Counted from the stretch's first letter, positions 51,361 to 59,851 are shown. The stretch: 64,000 nt of DNA from Parvibaculum sp046297875 (GCF_046297875.1 NZ_JBKBHD010000001.1:248001-312000), one strand, 5' to 3'. The notes: generated from the letters alone by a model not told the origin. A program made the numbers and translations.

Positions 51361-51972
51361 ATGTCGACGGTCAGAAATACTGTTGCCGCACAGAAAGCAG
51401 GCGGGCCGGACAAGCGCGAAGTCATCACCACGGCTGCGCTCGACCTGTTTCGCCACTATGGCTACCGCCGCACCTCGATGGAGGACATCGCGCGGGCGGC
51501 GTCGGTCGCCAAGGGCACGCTCTACCTCTATTTCGAGAGCAAGGACCGGCTTTTCGACGCGATATGCCGCTCGCTGGCCGAGCAGGTTTCTGAAAATCTG
51601 GCCGAAGTGGAGGCCCGCGGCCTGCCGCTGGAAGAGAAGCTGCTGGCGCTGATGGAAGCGAAATTCGGCTTTGTCTACAGTCTGATCCTTTCGAGCCCCC
51701 ATGCTGCGGAACTCATCGAGTCGAGCCACCAGCTCCCGAGCGCGCCTTTCGAGGACGTCACGGCGGAGTTCCATGACGCCATTCTCAAGCTCGTAAGGCG
51801 GGGAGTGAAAAGCGGCGAACTCGACCCGAAGAAGGCCGGTCTCACCGAAAAGGAAGCGGCCGAAACCCTCATTTCGGCCGTTGCCGGCGCCGAAAAGGCC
51901 CCTGACGAAGAAAGCTTCCGCAAGCAGCTCAAGGCGACCGTCAGATTGACCCTGCGCGGCCTGAGGCCCTGA
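51361..51972 (+). CDS. TetR family transcriptional regulator
   Basis: This 203-residue protein has the TetR helix-turn-helix: REVITTAALDLFRHYGYRRTSMEDIARAASVAKGTLYLYFESKDRLF at about residues 19-65. The ligand domain is divergent. It directly follows the 78-residue gene and precedes groES by a non-coding gap of 191 bases. Targets are unknown; no obvious inverted repeat is seen before the small gene. Confidence 0.9.
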   Translation: MSTVRNTVAAQKAGGPDKREVITTAALDLFRHYGYRRTSMEDIARAASVAKGTLYLYFESKDRLFDAICRSLAEQVSENLAEVEARGLPLEEKLLALMEAKFGFVYSLILSSPHAAELIESSHQLPSAPFEDVTAEFHDAILKLVRRGVKSGELDPKKAGLTEKEAAETLISAVAGAEKAPDEESFRKQLKATVRLTLRGLRP

Positions 51973-52034
51973 TTCCCCCGTCCGTTAACTATTTCCGGCT
52001 CCGAAGAATCGGCGCCTGAATCCCGGCCGCCTCC

Positions 52035-52063
52035 TTGACAGGGCCGGGGGGAGCGCCTATCTG
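52035..52063 (+). promoter_or_regulatory. groESL promoter
   Basis: A consensus -35 TTGACA (52035-52040) is followed after 17 bases by TATCTG (52058-52063). Transcription would start near 52070, just before the CIRCE element. Confidence 0.8.
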
Positions 52064-52074
52064 TCCGGCTGGCG

Positions 52075-52101
52075 TTGGCACTCATATCGGTCGAGTGCTA
52101 A
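52075..52101 (+). promoter_or_regulatory. CIRCE element (HrcA operator) of groESL
   Basis: TTGGCACTC, nine bases, then GAGTGCTAA matches the CIRCE consensus TTAGCACTC-N9-GAGTGCTAA with one substitution. HrcA binds it to repress groESL until heat shock. It lies 63 bases before the groES ATG and would be in the untranslated leader, as is usual. hrcA is not in this window. Confidence 0.95.
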
Positions 52102-52163
52102 CAAACCAAAAAATACTCAAAACTTTCCGCATCTTAGCGGTTGGGACACAGGAGAAGCCAGAG

Positions 52164-52481
52164 ATGAAGTTCCGTCCTCTGCATGACCGCGTCGTGGTAC
52201 GCCGGGTCGAGGAAGAAGCCAAGACAGCCGGCGGCATTATCATTCCGGATACGGCGCAGGAAAAGCCCTCGCAGGGCGAAGTTATCGCAGTAGGCCCCGG
52301 CGCCCGTGGCGACGACGGCAAGATCATCGCGCCCGACGTCAAGGTCGGCGACCGGGTGATCTTCGGCAAATGGTCGGGCACCGAGGTCAAGATCGACGGC
52401 CAGGACCTGCTCATCATGAAAGAGAGCGACATCATGGGTGTGCTTGAAGGCGCCGCGAAGAAAAAGGCAGCCGCCGAGTAA
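52164..52481 (+). CDS. groES: Co-chaperonin GroES
   Basis: This 105-residue protein forms the heptameric lid of the GroEL chamber. It begins MKFRPLHDRVVVRRVEEE and has the mobile-loop segment EEAKTAGGIIIPDTAQEKP and the DRVIFGKWSGTEVKIDGQ strand pair. GGAGAAG lies before the ATG. It is controlled by the CIRCE element upstream and followed by groEL. Confidence 0.99.
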   Translation: MKFRPLHDRVVVRRVEEEAKTAGGIIIPDTAQEKPSQGEVIAVGPGARGDDGKIIAPDVKVGDRVIFGKWSGTEVKIDGQDLLIMKESDIMGVLEGAAKKKAAAE

Positions 52482-52569
52482 GGCTCACAACCGGACAAAC
52501 CCGGCGGCGGGCCTTTTCGCTGGCCCGGCCGGACCATCCGATTCAAGAATTCAGAAGGATCAAGGAAAA

Positions 52570-54222
52570 ATGGCTAAGGAAGTCAAATTCGGTCGCAGTG
52601 CCCGTGAGCGTATGCTCAGGGGTGTCGACATTCTCGCCGATGCGGTGAAGGTGACGCTCGGTCCGAAGGGCCGCAACGTCGTGATCGACAAGGCCTTCGG
52701 TGCGCCCCGCACCACGAAGGACGGCGTGACGGTTGCCAAGGAAATCGAACTCGAAGACAAGTTCGAGAACATGGGCGCCCAGATGGTCAAGGAAGTTGCT
52801 TCCAAGACCAACGACACGGCGGGCGATGGCACGACGACGGCGACGGTTCTCACCCAGGCGATCGTGCGCGAAGGCGCGAAGTCGGTTGCCGCCGGCATGA
52901 ACCCGATGGACCTGAAGCGCGGTATCGAAATCGCGGTCCGGGCTGCCGTCGAAGACATCACCAAGCGCTCCAAGAAGGTGAAGTCGAACGACGAAGTTGC
53001 GCAGGTCGGCACAATCTCCGCCAACGGCGAATCCGAAATCGGCGCCATGATCGCCCAGGCGATGGCGAAGGTCGGCAATGAAGGCGTGATCACCGTCGAG
53101 GAAGCCAAGTCGCTCGACACCGAACTCGATGTCGTCGAAGGCATGCAGTTCGACCGTGGCTACCTCTCGCCCTACTTCATCACCAATGCAGACAAGATGG
53201 TTGCCGAACTCGACGAGCCGCTCATCCTGCTCCACGAGAAGAAGCTGACCAGCCTGCAGCCGATGCTGCCGGTTCTCGAAGCCGTTGTGCAGTCGGGCCG
53301 TCCGCTCCTCATCATCGCGGAAGACATCGAAGGCGAGGCGCTTGCCACGCTCGTCGTCAACAAGCTCCGTGGCGGCCTCAAGGTCGCGGCCGTCAAGGCG
53401 CCGGGCTTCGGCGACCGCCGCAAGGCCATGCTCGAGGACATCGCGATCCTCACGGGCGGTCAGGTCATCTCCGAAGACCTCGGCATCAAGCTTGAGTCGG
53501 TCACGCTCGACATGCTCGGCAAGGCCAAGCGCGTGTCGATCACGAAGGAAGACACGACGATCGTCGATGGCTCCGGCAAGAAGAAGGACATCGAATCCCG
53601 CGTCGGCCAGATCAAGCGGCAGATCGAGGAAACGACCTCCGACTACGACAAGGAGAAGCTGCAGGAACGCCTCGCGAAGCTCGCGGGCGGCGTTGCGGTG
53701 ATCAAGGTCGGTGGTGCCACCGAAGTGGAAGTGAAGGAGCGCAAGGACCGCGTCGACGACGCGCTGAACGCGACCCGCGCTGCCGTTGAAGAAGGCATCG
53801 TTCCGGGCGGCGGCACGGCGCTTCTGATGGCGTCCAAAGCCGTCGGCAAGCTCGTCGACGACAACCGCGACATTCAGGCGGGTATCAACATCATCCGCAA
53901 GGCCCTCGAAGCACCGATCCGTCAGATCGTCGAGAATGCCGGCGTCGAAGGTTCGATCGTCGTGCAGAAGGTGCTCGAGTCGAAGCAGCCGAATTTCGGC
54001 TTCGACGCGCAGAAGGAAGAATATTGCGATCTCGTTGCCGCCGGCATCATCGACCCGACCAAGGTAGTGCGCACGGCGCTGCAGGACGCTGCTTCCGTTG
54101 CCGGCCTCCTCATCACCACTGAAGCCATGATTGCCGACGCGCCAAAAAAAGACGGCGGCGCACCGGCCGGCATGCCTGGCGGTATGGGCGGCATGGGCGG
54201 TATGGGCGGCATGGACTTCTAA
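52570..54222 (+). CDS. groEL: Chaperonin GroEL
   Basis: This 550-residue chaperonin subunit has the ATP-binding motifs VTLGPKGRNVVIDK and GDGTTTATVL, the apical domain and the closing GVEGSIVVQKVLE region. It ends with the usual Gly-Met repeat tail (PGGMGGMGGMGGMDF). It forms two stacked seven-membered rings that fold proteins with GroES. AAGGA lies before the ATG. Confidence 0.99.
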   Translation: MAKEVKFGRSARERMLRGVDILADAVKVTLGPKGRNVVIDKAFGAPRTTKDGVTVAKEIELEDKFENMGAQMVKEVASKTNDTAGDGTTTATVLTQAIVREGAKSVAAGMNPMDLKRGIEIAVRAAVEDITKRSKKVKSNDEVAQVGTISANGESEIGAMIAQAMAKVGNEGVITVEEAKSLDTELDVVEGMQFDRGYLSPYFITNADKMVAELDEPLILLHEKKLTSLQPMLPVLEAVVQSGRPLLIIAEDIEGEALATLVVNKLRGGLKVAAVKAPGFGDRRKAMLEDIAILTGGQVISEDLGIKLESVTLDMLGKAKRVSITKEDTTIVDGSGKKKDIESRVGQIKRQIEETTSDYDKEKLQERLAKLAGGVAVIKVGGATEVEVKERKDRVDDALNATRAAVEEGIVPGGGTALLMASKAVGKLVDDNRDIQAGINIIRKALEAPIRQIVENAGVEGSIVVQKVLESKQPNFGFDAQKEEYCDLVAAGIIDPTKVVRTALQDAASVAGLLITTEAMIADAPKKDGGAPAGMPGGMGGMGGMGGMDF

Positions 54223-54249
54223 GTCCTGCCTCTCACCGAGAGACAAGCG

Positions 54250-54282
54250 AAGGGCCGGTGAAAACATCGGCCCTTTTGCTTT
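54250..54282 (+). terminator. Rho-independent terminator of groESL
   Basis: The arms AAGGGCCG (54250-54257) and CGGCCCTT (54268-54275) form a perfect 8 bp stem with a 10-base loop and are followed by TTGCTTT. It lies 27 bases past the groEL stop codon. Confidence 0.9.
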
Positions 54283-54386
54283 GTCACATTTCTGCGATGT
54301 TACGTTGCGGCACCTCACTTCCCCTGCCTGACGAAGGGCGGGGCAGCCGCTACACTCCCCTCAAACGACATTCGGGAGGACGGCAG

Positions 54387-55568
54387 ATGGATTTCACATT
54401 CTCCGAAAAGGACGAGCAGTTCCGCATGAAGGTGCGGGATTTCTTCGAGCATGAATATCCGCGCGACATCATCGAGAAGACGGCGAGCGGCGCCTCGCCC
54501 TCGAAGGAAGATTATCAGCGCTCCGAGCGCGCGATGGCGGCAAAGGGCTGGCTTGCCGTCAACTGGCCGAAGGCCGATGGCGGCACGGGCTGGAGCGCCA
54601 ACGAGAAATACATCTTCGACGAAGAACTGGAGCGGGCGGGCGCGCTCAATGTCGTACCGATGGGCCTCCTCTATGTCGGCCCGGTGATCTATACCTTCGG
54701 CACGGAAGAGCAGAAGAAGCGTTTTCTGCCGGGCATCCTCAACAGCACGACATTCTGGGCGCAGGGCTATTCGGAACCGGGCTCTGGCTCCGACCTTGCC
54801 TCGCTGCAATGTTCCGCCGTGTCAGATGGCGACGACTATATCGTCAACGGGACGAAGATCTGGACGAGCCTTGGCCAGCATGCGGACTGGATCTTCTGCC
54901 TGCTGCGGACGAGCCAGGAGGAGAAGAAACAGGAGGGCATCACCTTCCTGCTGATCGACATGAAAACGCCCGGCATCACCGTCAATCCGATCATCACCAT
55001 CGACGGCAAGCACTCGCTGAACAGCGTCACCTTCGACAATGTGCGTGTGCCGAAGGAGAACCGCATCGGCGAGGAGGGCAAGGGCTGGACCTATGCCAAT
55101 TACCTCCTAGGCCATGAGCGCACCTCTTATGCGCATGTCGCGGGCAAGAGGAAGCAGCTTGCGAATACGCGCGCCGCAGCGCGCAAGCGCGGTCTCCTCG
55201 AAGATCCTGCCTTCGTGGAAAAGCTCTCCTCGCTCGAGGCGCGGCTCGACGCGCTCGAAATCACGGTGCTCCGAACGCTTTCTTCGGTCGCCGAGGGCGG
55301 CGCGCCGGGGATCGAATCCTCGATCCTGAAGATCATCGCAACCGAACTCGCGCAGGACATCACCGAACTCGGCATGGAGGCCTTCGGGCCCTATATGCAG
55401 CCGGCTTTCCCGGACTCGGTTGCGCCTGCATGGACCGGAAATACGGCACTTCCCGCAGGAGCAGCCCCTTCCGTCGCCGCCTATCTCGGCGCCCGCGCGC
55501 AATCGATCTATGGCGGATCGAACGAAATCCAGAAGAACATCATCGCCAAGCGGATACTGGGTCTCTGA
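54387..55568 (+). CDS. Acyl-CoA dehydrogenase family protein
   Basis: This 393-residue flavoenzyme oxidises an acyl-CoA and passes electrons to ETF. Family motifs include WAQGYSEPGSGSDLASL (about 129-145), VNGTKIWTSLGQHADWIF and the C-terminal SIYGGSNEIQKNIIAKRILGL. The usual C-terminal catalytic Glu position is Gly in this YGGS motif, as in many steroid- or branched-chain-type members, where the base lies elsewhere. Substrate unknown. GGGAGGA precedes the ATG. It is distinct from the ACAD11-type enzyme at 18526. Confidence 0.92.
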   Translation: MDFTFSEKDEQFRMKVRDFFEHEYPRDIIEKTASGASPSKEDYQRSERAMAAKGWLAVNWPKADGGTGWSANEKYIFDEELERAGALNVVPMGLLYVGPVIYTFGTEEQKKRFLPGILNSTTFWAQGYSEPGSGSDLASLQCSAVSDGDDYIVNGTKIWTSLGQHADWIFCLLRTSQEEKKQEGITFLLIDMKTPGITVNPIITIDGKHSLNSVTFDNVRVPKENRIGEEGKGWTYANYLLGHERTSYAHVAGKRKQLANTRAAARKRGLLEDPAFVEKLSSLEARLDALEITVLRTLSSVAEGGAPGIESSILKIIATELAQDITELGMEAFGPYMQPAFPDSVAPAWTGNTALPAGAAPSVAAYLGARAQSIYGGSNEIQKNIIAKRILGL

Positions 55569-55576
55569 CGGGGGAA

Positions 55577-55606
55577 TTGACTCGCGGCCGGAAACGGGTC
55601 TCTACT
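55577..55606 (+). promoter_or_regulatory. Candidate glyA promoter
   Basis: TTGACT (55577-55582) and TCTACT (55601-55606) are separated by 18 bases. They lie just before the riboswitch, which would start about 25 bases downstream. An inverted repeat (GCGGCCGGAAAC 55584-55595, GTTTCCGGTCGC 55613-55624) surrounds the -10 and could be an operator or a hairpin of the upstream transcript. Confidence 0.55.
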
Positions 55607-55631
55607 CCCCCTGTTTCCGGTCGCACATATC

Positions 55632-55710
55632 CTCCGCGCGACTGGCGAAATCAGATGGGTCACCATCGGGGAGCGCGGAGACTGGTCTTTCGAGCCGATC
55701 GCCTGGGCAG
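55632..55710 (+). promoter_or_regulatory. ZTP (pfl) riboswitch aptamer in the glyA leader
   Basis: The conserved parts of the pfl/ZTP motif are present in order. P1 is CTCCGCGC (55632-55639) paired with GCGCGGAG (55673-55680), with ACTGGCG (55641-55647) inside it. P2 is GATGG/CCATC with a GTCA loop, followed by CGGGGAGCG. After a linker comes P3 with the loop element CGCCTGGGC. GGCG (55644-55647) can pair with CGCC (55700-55703) as the known pseudoknot. ZTP riboswitches sense ZMP/ZTP, the alarmone of 10-formyl-tetrahydrofolate shortage, and turn on one-carbon genes such as glyA. The match is by eye; a covariance-model search would confirm it. Confidence 0.88.
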
Positions 55711-55742
55711 CAATTCAAGATGCTGGCCGGGCGTTTTTGTTT
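55701..55742 (+). terminator. Riboswitch expression platform: terminator overlapping the ZTP aptamer
   Basis: GCCTGGGCAGCA (55701-55712) can pair with TGCTGGCCGGGC (55721-55732) over 12 positions with one G-G mismatch and one G-U pair, followed by GTTTTTGTTTT. The 5' arm uses the same CCTGGGC bases as the riboswitch P3/pseudoknot, so ligand binding would block terminator formation and allow glyA transcription. Confidence 0.85.
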
Positions 55743-55761
55743 TGGCTCGAAGGAGGCTCAG

Positions 55762-57024
55762 ATGCCGACATCAGATCAACGGGCGCAACTTGCGCAGAGC
55801 GACCATGAAATCTTCCTCGCGCTGAAGGGCGAGGAAGCCCGCCAGCGCGCGGGACTCGAACTCATCCCGTCCGAAAACTATGCCTTTCCCGAAGTGCTGA
55901 CGCTGCTCGGCTCGGCCTTCACCAACAAATATTCGGAGGGCTATCCGGGGAGGCGCTATTACGGCGGGCAGGAACATACAGACCGTATCGAGACGCTGGC
56001 CCGCGACAGGGCCAAGGCTCTGTTCCGCGCGGAACACGCCAATGTGCAGCCGCTATCCGGCTCGCCGATGAACCAGGCTGTCTATCTCGGCCTGCTTGAG
56101 CCCGGCGACACGATCCTTGCGATGGACCTCAGCCATGGTGGACACCTCACGCATGGCGCGCCGGTCTCCCATATGGGCCGGCTTTTCAACTTCGTGCGCT
56201 ACAAGACCGATCCGTCGACTGGCGCGATCGATTTCGACCAGCTTCGCGCCGTTGCACGGCAGACCAGGCCGAAGCTTGTTGTATGCGGCTATTCCTCCTA
56301 TCCACGCGACTACGACTATGCGGATTTCAGGCGCGTCGCCGATGAAGTGGGCGCGCTGACGATGGCTGACGTCTCGCATATTGGCGGGCTGATCGCGGCA
56401 AATGTCATGCGCAATCCGCTCGATGCGGGCTTCGACTTCATGACGACGACAACGCACAAGTCGCTCAGGGGCCCGCGTGGCGGACTCATTCTCTGCAAGG
56501 AGAAATTCGCGAAGAAGATCGACGCGTCGGTCTTTCCTGGCCTTCAGGGCGGTCCGCACATGAACCAGGTAGCGGCGGCGGCTGTCACTTTCCGGCTTGC
56601 CGCCCTGCCCGCCTTCCGGGCCTATGCGGAGGCGGTGCTTGGCAATGCCAAAGCGCTGGCCGAGGCGCTGCTCGCGCGGCGGGTGCGGCTCGTCACTGGC
56701 GGCACCGACAATCATCTTCTCGTGATCGACACGGTTCAGAGTTTCGGCATCGATGGCGCGGTGGCACAGGAGGTGCTCGACCGGGTTGGCCTCACCACCA
56801 ACAAGCAGGTGATCCCTGACGATCCGAACCCGCCCATGCGTCCTTCCGGCATTCGCCTTGGTACGCCCGCTCCTACGGCGCGCGGCATGGGCGAAGCGGA
56901 GATGGCGGAGATTGGCGCGATCATTGCCGAGGCACTGGCCGCCAATGGCGACCACGCAGCAGAAGAGAGCCTTGCCGCCCGCACCCGCGCGCTGACATCG
57001 CGCTTCCCCGTGCCGGGGCTTTGA
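55762..57024 (+). CDS. glyA: Serine hydroxymethyltransferase
   Basis: This 420-residue PLP enzyme interconverts serine and glycine while charging tetrahydrofolate with a one-carbon unit. LELIPSENYAFPEVL, the YPGRRYYGGQEHTDRIE segment, DVSHIGGLI and the PLP-lysine motif TTTTHKSLRGPRGG are intact. AAGGAGG lies before the ATG. Its leader holds a ZTP riboswitch, which ties its expression to folate one-carbon status. It is convergent with a tetR gene, six bases away. Confidence 0.97.
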   Translation: MPTSDQRAQLAQSDHEIFLALKGEEARQRAGLELIPSENYAFPEVLTLLGSAFTNKYSEGYPGRRYYGGQEHTDRIETLARDRAKALFRAEHANVQPLSGSPMNQAVYLGLLEPGDTILAMDLSHGGHLTHGAPVSHMGRLFNFVRYKTDPSTGAIDFDQLRAVARQTRPKLVVCGYSSYPRDYDYADFRRVADEVGALTMADVSHIGGLIAANVMRNPLDAGFDFMTTTTHKSLRGPRGGLILCKEKFAKKIDASVFPGLQGGPHMNQVAAAAVTFRLAALPAFRAYAEAVLGNAKALAEALLARRVRLVTGGTDNHLLVIDTVQSFGIDGAVAQEVLDRVGLTTNKQVIPDDPNPPMRPSGIRLGTPAPTARGMGEAEMAEIGAIIAEALAANGDHAAEESLAARTRALTSRFPVPGL

Positions 57025-57030
57025 GGCAGT

Positions 57031-57651
57031 TCAGCGCGCGAGCAGACTTTCCAGTTCGCGGCGCATCATGCCGCGATATTCGGCGATGAGGCGGTCGCCC
57101 TGCTTTCGCTCCACGGCGATGGCAAGGCGCACCGCAGCGCCGGAGAGCTGCATCAACAGGAAGGAGGCCGCTTCGAGCCGTGCATGATCGCGCTTCGGCA
57201 CGAGATGTTTCAGCGCATCGAAAAAGAGCCCTGCGTTCTCGCGGCTGTCCTCGATGTCGAGCGCCTGCAGGGCCTTGTCCGACTGCGTTCCCGACCAGAT
57301 ATCGCGCGTGACCGGCTCATCGAGAAACAGGTCGTAATAGCCCTTGAGCAGCTGATCCACGCGAGCAAGCGCATCGTCGCGGCCCGTCACATCTTTCAGG
57401 CTCGCGGCGAGCCCGCCGCGCACACGCTCCATCACGGCGAGAGCAAGGGTGCGCAGGATCGCAGGCTTGTCCGGGAAATACTGGTAGAGCGAACCGATGG
57501 GCACGCCTGCCCGCTCGGCGAGCTCTGTCATGCGCATGGCGTCGCTCCCCGTCTCAGCGATCATTTCCGTTGCCGTTGCGAGAATGCGCTCCACCCGCTC
57601 GCGGGCGCGAGCCTGGGTCGGTTTGCGGCGCTGGAATGCCGGATCGCTCAT
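57031..57651 (-). CDS. TetR family transcriptional regulator
   Basis: This 206-residue protein has the TetR helix-turn-helix: RVERILATATEMIAETGSDAMRMTELAERAGVPIGSLYQYFPDKPAIL at about residues 19-66, and a helical C-terminal ligand domain. It is divergent from a flavin monooxygenase gene. Two operator-like repeats lie between the starts, so it probably controls that gene and itself. The inducer is unknown. Confidence 0.92.
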   Translation of the reverse strand: MSDPAFQRRKPTQARARERVERILATATEMIAETGSDAMRMTELAERAGVPIGSLYQYFPDKPAILRTLALAVMERVRGGLAASLKDVTGRDDALARVDQLLKGYYDLFLDEPVTRDIWSGTQSDKALQALDIEDSRENAGLFFDALKHLVPKRDHARLEAASFLLMQLSGAAVRLAIAVERKQGDRLIAEYRGMMRRELESLLAR

Positions 57652-57685
57652 GGGTTTCCCTGTCTTTCCTCTTGCGCCGGAAAAT

Positions 57686-57732
57686 ATGAGGGTTTATCAC
57701 TTATTACAAATGTGAGGATTGTTCACTTTATT
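57686..57732. promoter_or_regulatory. Paired operator-like repeats between tetR and the monooxygenase gene
   Basis: Two related copies are present: ATGAGGGTTTATCACTTATT (57686-57705) and GTGAGGATTGTTCACTTTATT (57712-57732). Each contains TGA-N7-TCA, and the copies are 26 bp apart. The second ends 13 bases before the monooxygenase ATG. They are likely binding sites of the adjacent TetR protein. Confidence 0.6.
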
Positions 57733-57745
57733 GATGGAGCTTCGG

Positions 57746-59092
57746 ATGAGCGGGATCGGGCGCGTATGTGTGGTGGGTGGCGGACCGGCGGGGCTCAGCC
57801 TTGCGCGGACATTCCTGCGCCACGGCATTCCCTTCGATGTCCATGAGCGGCATTCGGATGTGGGCGGGCTCTGGGACCGGTCCAATCCCGGCTCGCCGGT
57901 TTACGACTCGGCGCATTTCATCTCGTCCAAGACCCAGTCGCATTATCACGACTTCCCGATGCCGGATGACTACCCCGACTACCCTTCGGGCAAGCAGATC
58001 CATCGCTATATGCAGGGCTTCGCGGACGCTTACGGACTGAAGAGCCATATCCGATTCAACACGTCAGCCGAGAAGACTGAAATGCAGAAGGACGGAAGCT
58101 GGCAAGTGACGCTCTCCACCGGCGAGACGAAGCCCTATGCGGCGCTTGTCTGTGCGAATGGCACCAACTGGCATCCGGTGATGCCGGAATATCCCGGCAC
58201 ATTCACCGGCGAGATGCGCCATGCGGTCAGCTTTCGTTCCATGGACGAATTCAAGGGCAAGCGCGTGCTCGTCATTGGCGCTGGGAACTCCGGCTGCGAC
58301 ATTGCCTGCGATGCGGCAAAGGCCGCGGATGCCGCTTTCATAAGCCTCCGGCGCGGCTATCACTTCCTGCCAAAACATCTTTTCGGCATTCCGGCGGATG
58401 TCTTTGCGCATGAAGGTCCGCATCTGCCGATGTGGCTGACGCAGCGCATCTTCGGCGTCATCCTGCGCATCCTGAATGGCGATATCACGCGGCTCGGGCT
58501 GCAGAAGCCGGATCACCGCCTGTTCGAGAGCCATCCCATTCTCAATACGCAGCTCCTCCACTATCTCGGTCACGGCGATATCAAGGCAAAGCCCGATGTC
58601 GCGCGTTTCGAAGGCAACAAGGTTCACTTCAAGGATGGCACGTCGGAGGAGATCGACCTCGTGCTCTGCGCCACCGGCTATACCTGGCGCGTGCCATATG
58701 TGGACCCCGGCCTTTTCGACTGGAAGGAAGGGAGGCCCGATCTCTACATGAACCTCTTCAGCCGCAGGAATCCGACGCTCTACGCGCTCGGCTTCATGGA
58801 AACGAATGGCGGCGCCTACAAACTCTTCGACGAGATGGCCGATCTCATCGCCCGCACCATCCTCGCCCGCGCGGCCGGCACCGCCGGTGCGCTGAACGAG
58901 CTGATCGCCACGGATCGGCCCGATCTTTCCGGCGGCATCAAGTTTGTCGGTTCGGCGCGGCATGCGACCTATGTCGAGATCGACGCCTATCGCAAGCATA
59001 TGAAGCGGCTGCGCAAGCGTTTCTGCTGGGAAGACCTCATGCCCGGATGTTTCGATGCGTTGCGCACAGACAGGAGCCTGATTGCCGCCTAG
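57746..59092 (+). CDS. Flavin-containing monooxygenase
   Basis: This 448-residue protein has the FAD motif VVGGGPAGLSLA near the N terminus, the NADPH motif VIGAGNSGCDIA at about residues 175-186 and between them the FMO/BVMO-type fingerprint FTGEMRHAVSF (F-x-G-x3-H-x3-F). The CATGY-like segment CATGYTW lies in the C-terminal part. It would oxygenate a soft nucleophile (N or S) or a ketone. The start at 57746 has GGAG seven bases upstream. It overlaps the TSUP gene tail to tail by four bases. Confidence 0.9.
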   Translation: MSGIGRVCVVGGGPAGLSLARTFLRHGIPFDVHERHSDVGGLWDRSNPGSPVYDSAHFISSKTQSHYHDFPMPDDYPDYPSGKQIHRYMQGFADAYGLKSHIRFNTSAEKTEMQKDGSWQVTLSTGETKPYAALVCANGTNWHPVMPEYPGTFTGEMRHAVSFRSMDEFKGKRVLVIGAGNSGCDIACDAAKAADAAFISLRRGYHFLPKHLFGIPADVFAHEGPHLPMWLTQRIFGVILRILNGDITRLGLQKPDHRLFESHPILNTQLLHYLGHGDIKAKPDVARFEGNKVHFKDGTSEEIDLVLCATGYTWRVPYVDPGLFDWKEGRPDLYMNLFSRRNPTLYALGFMETNGGAYKLFDEMADLIARTILARAAGTAGALNELIATDRPDLSGGIKFVGSARHATYVEIDAYRKHMKRLRKRFCWEDLMPGCFDALRTDRSLIAA

Positions 59093-59847
59093 AATTCCTG
59101 CTTCAGAAGCAGCTCGAGGCCCTGCCAGATGAGGATAGCGCCCAGTACGAAGAGGATGTTGCGGCTCCAGCTTTTGAACTGACCGTCATTCATCCGGTCG
59201 AGCACCATCTTGCCGAGCGTCGTACCGAGCATGGCAAGCGGTGCGACCATGACATAGACCCACCAGGGAAGCCCCGCCTCGGGCAGGAGATGGGCTGCAA
59301 GCAACCCGAAATAGAGCAGCTTCGTCAGATGCTGCAGCGTCTGCGTCACGGCCTTGGTGGCAACGATCTGATGCCGCGTGAGGTGGCTTCGCACGAAGAA
59401 GACATCGAGGATTGGCCCCGCGACGCCCGCCGTCAGCGTGAGTGCCGTCACCACGAAACCGCAGATCGGCGAAATGAAGGGCCGGGTTATATCGAGGCCC
59501 CAGCTTTTCGGGATCGAGAAGGCGATAAAGGGGATGGCGCCGAGCAGCAACAGCACTGTCGCCTTGTCCGGTACAAAACTCATCAGGAGAAAGAGAGCGA
59601 GGGCGAGTGCCGCACCCACCATGTTCGTTGCGACGATGGGCCAGACGATGTCGCTGCGGTTGATGACGGCGCGATAGCCGTTCGAGACGGCCTGCGTCAC
59701 GCCATGCAGCATCATCGCCGCGCCAACCGGAAAGGCGAAGGCAAGGAAGGCCATGAGGATCATGCCGCCCGCCATGCCGAAGATGCCGGACAATATCGCC
59801 GTCACGAGAACCACAATGGCTGTCGCGACGGCGAGCATGGGCGTCAT
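59089..59847 (-). CDS. TSUP family (TauE/SafE) membrane permease
   Basis: This 252-residue protein has about eight hydrophobic segments and the TSUP features GIFGMAGGMILMAFLA near the N terminus and LTAGVAGPILDVFFV mid-way. Members export sulfite, sulfoacetate or other organic anions. Its start is five bases from the end of hisG, so it may be read from the his transcript. The frame is open further upstream into hisG without a supported start. Confidence 0.85.
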   Translation of the reverse strand: MTPMLAVATAIVVLVTAILSGIFGMAGGMILMAFLAFAFPVGAAMMLHGVTQAVSNGYRAVINRSDIVWPIVATNMVGAALALALFLLMSFVPDKATVLLLLGAIPFIAFSIPKSWGLDITRPFISPICGFVVTALTLTAGVAGPILDVFFVRSHLTRHQIVATKAVTQTLQHLTKLLYFGLLAAHLLPEAGLPWWVYVMVAPLAMLGTTLGKMVLDRMNDGQFKSWSRNILFVLGAILIWQGLELLLKQEF

Positions 59848-59851
59848 GATT

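Noticed and set aside
52543..54318. A 591-codon open frame antisense to groEL
   Set aside because: groEL is beyond doubt, and the antisense frame has shadow-like composition and no recognisable domain.
55569..55761. A glycine riboswitch before glyA
   Set aside because: The tandem glycine aptamer core sequences are absent; the motifs fit the ZTP/pfl class instead.
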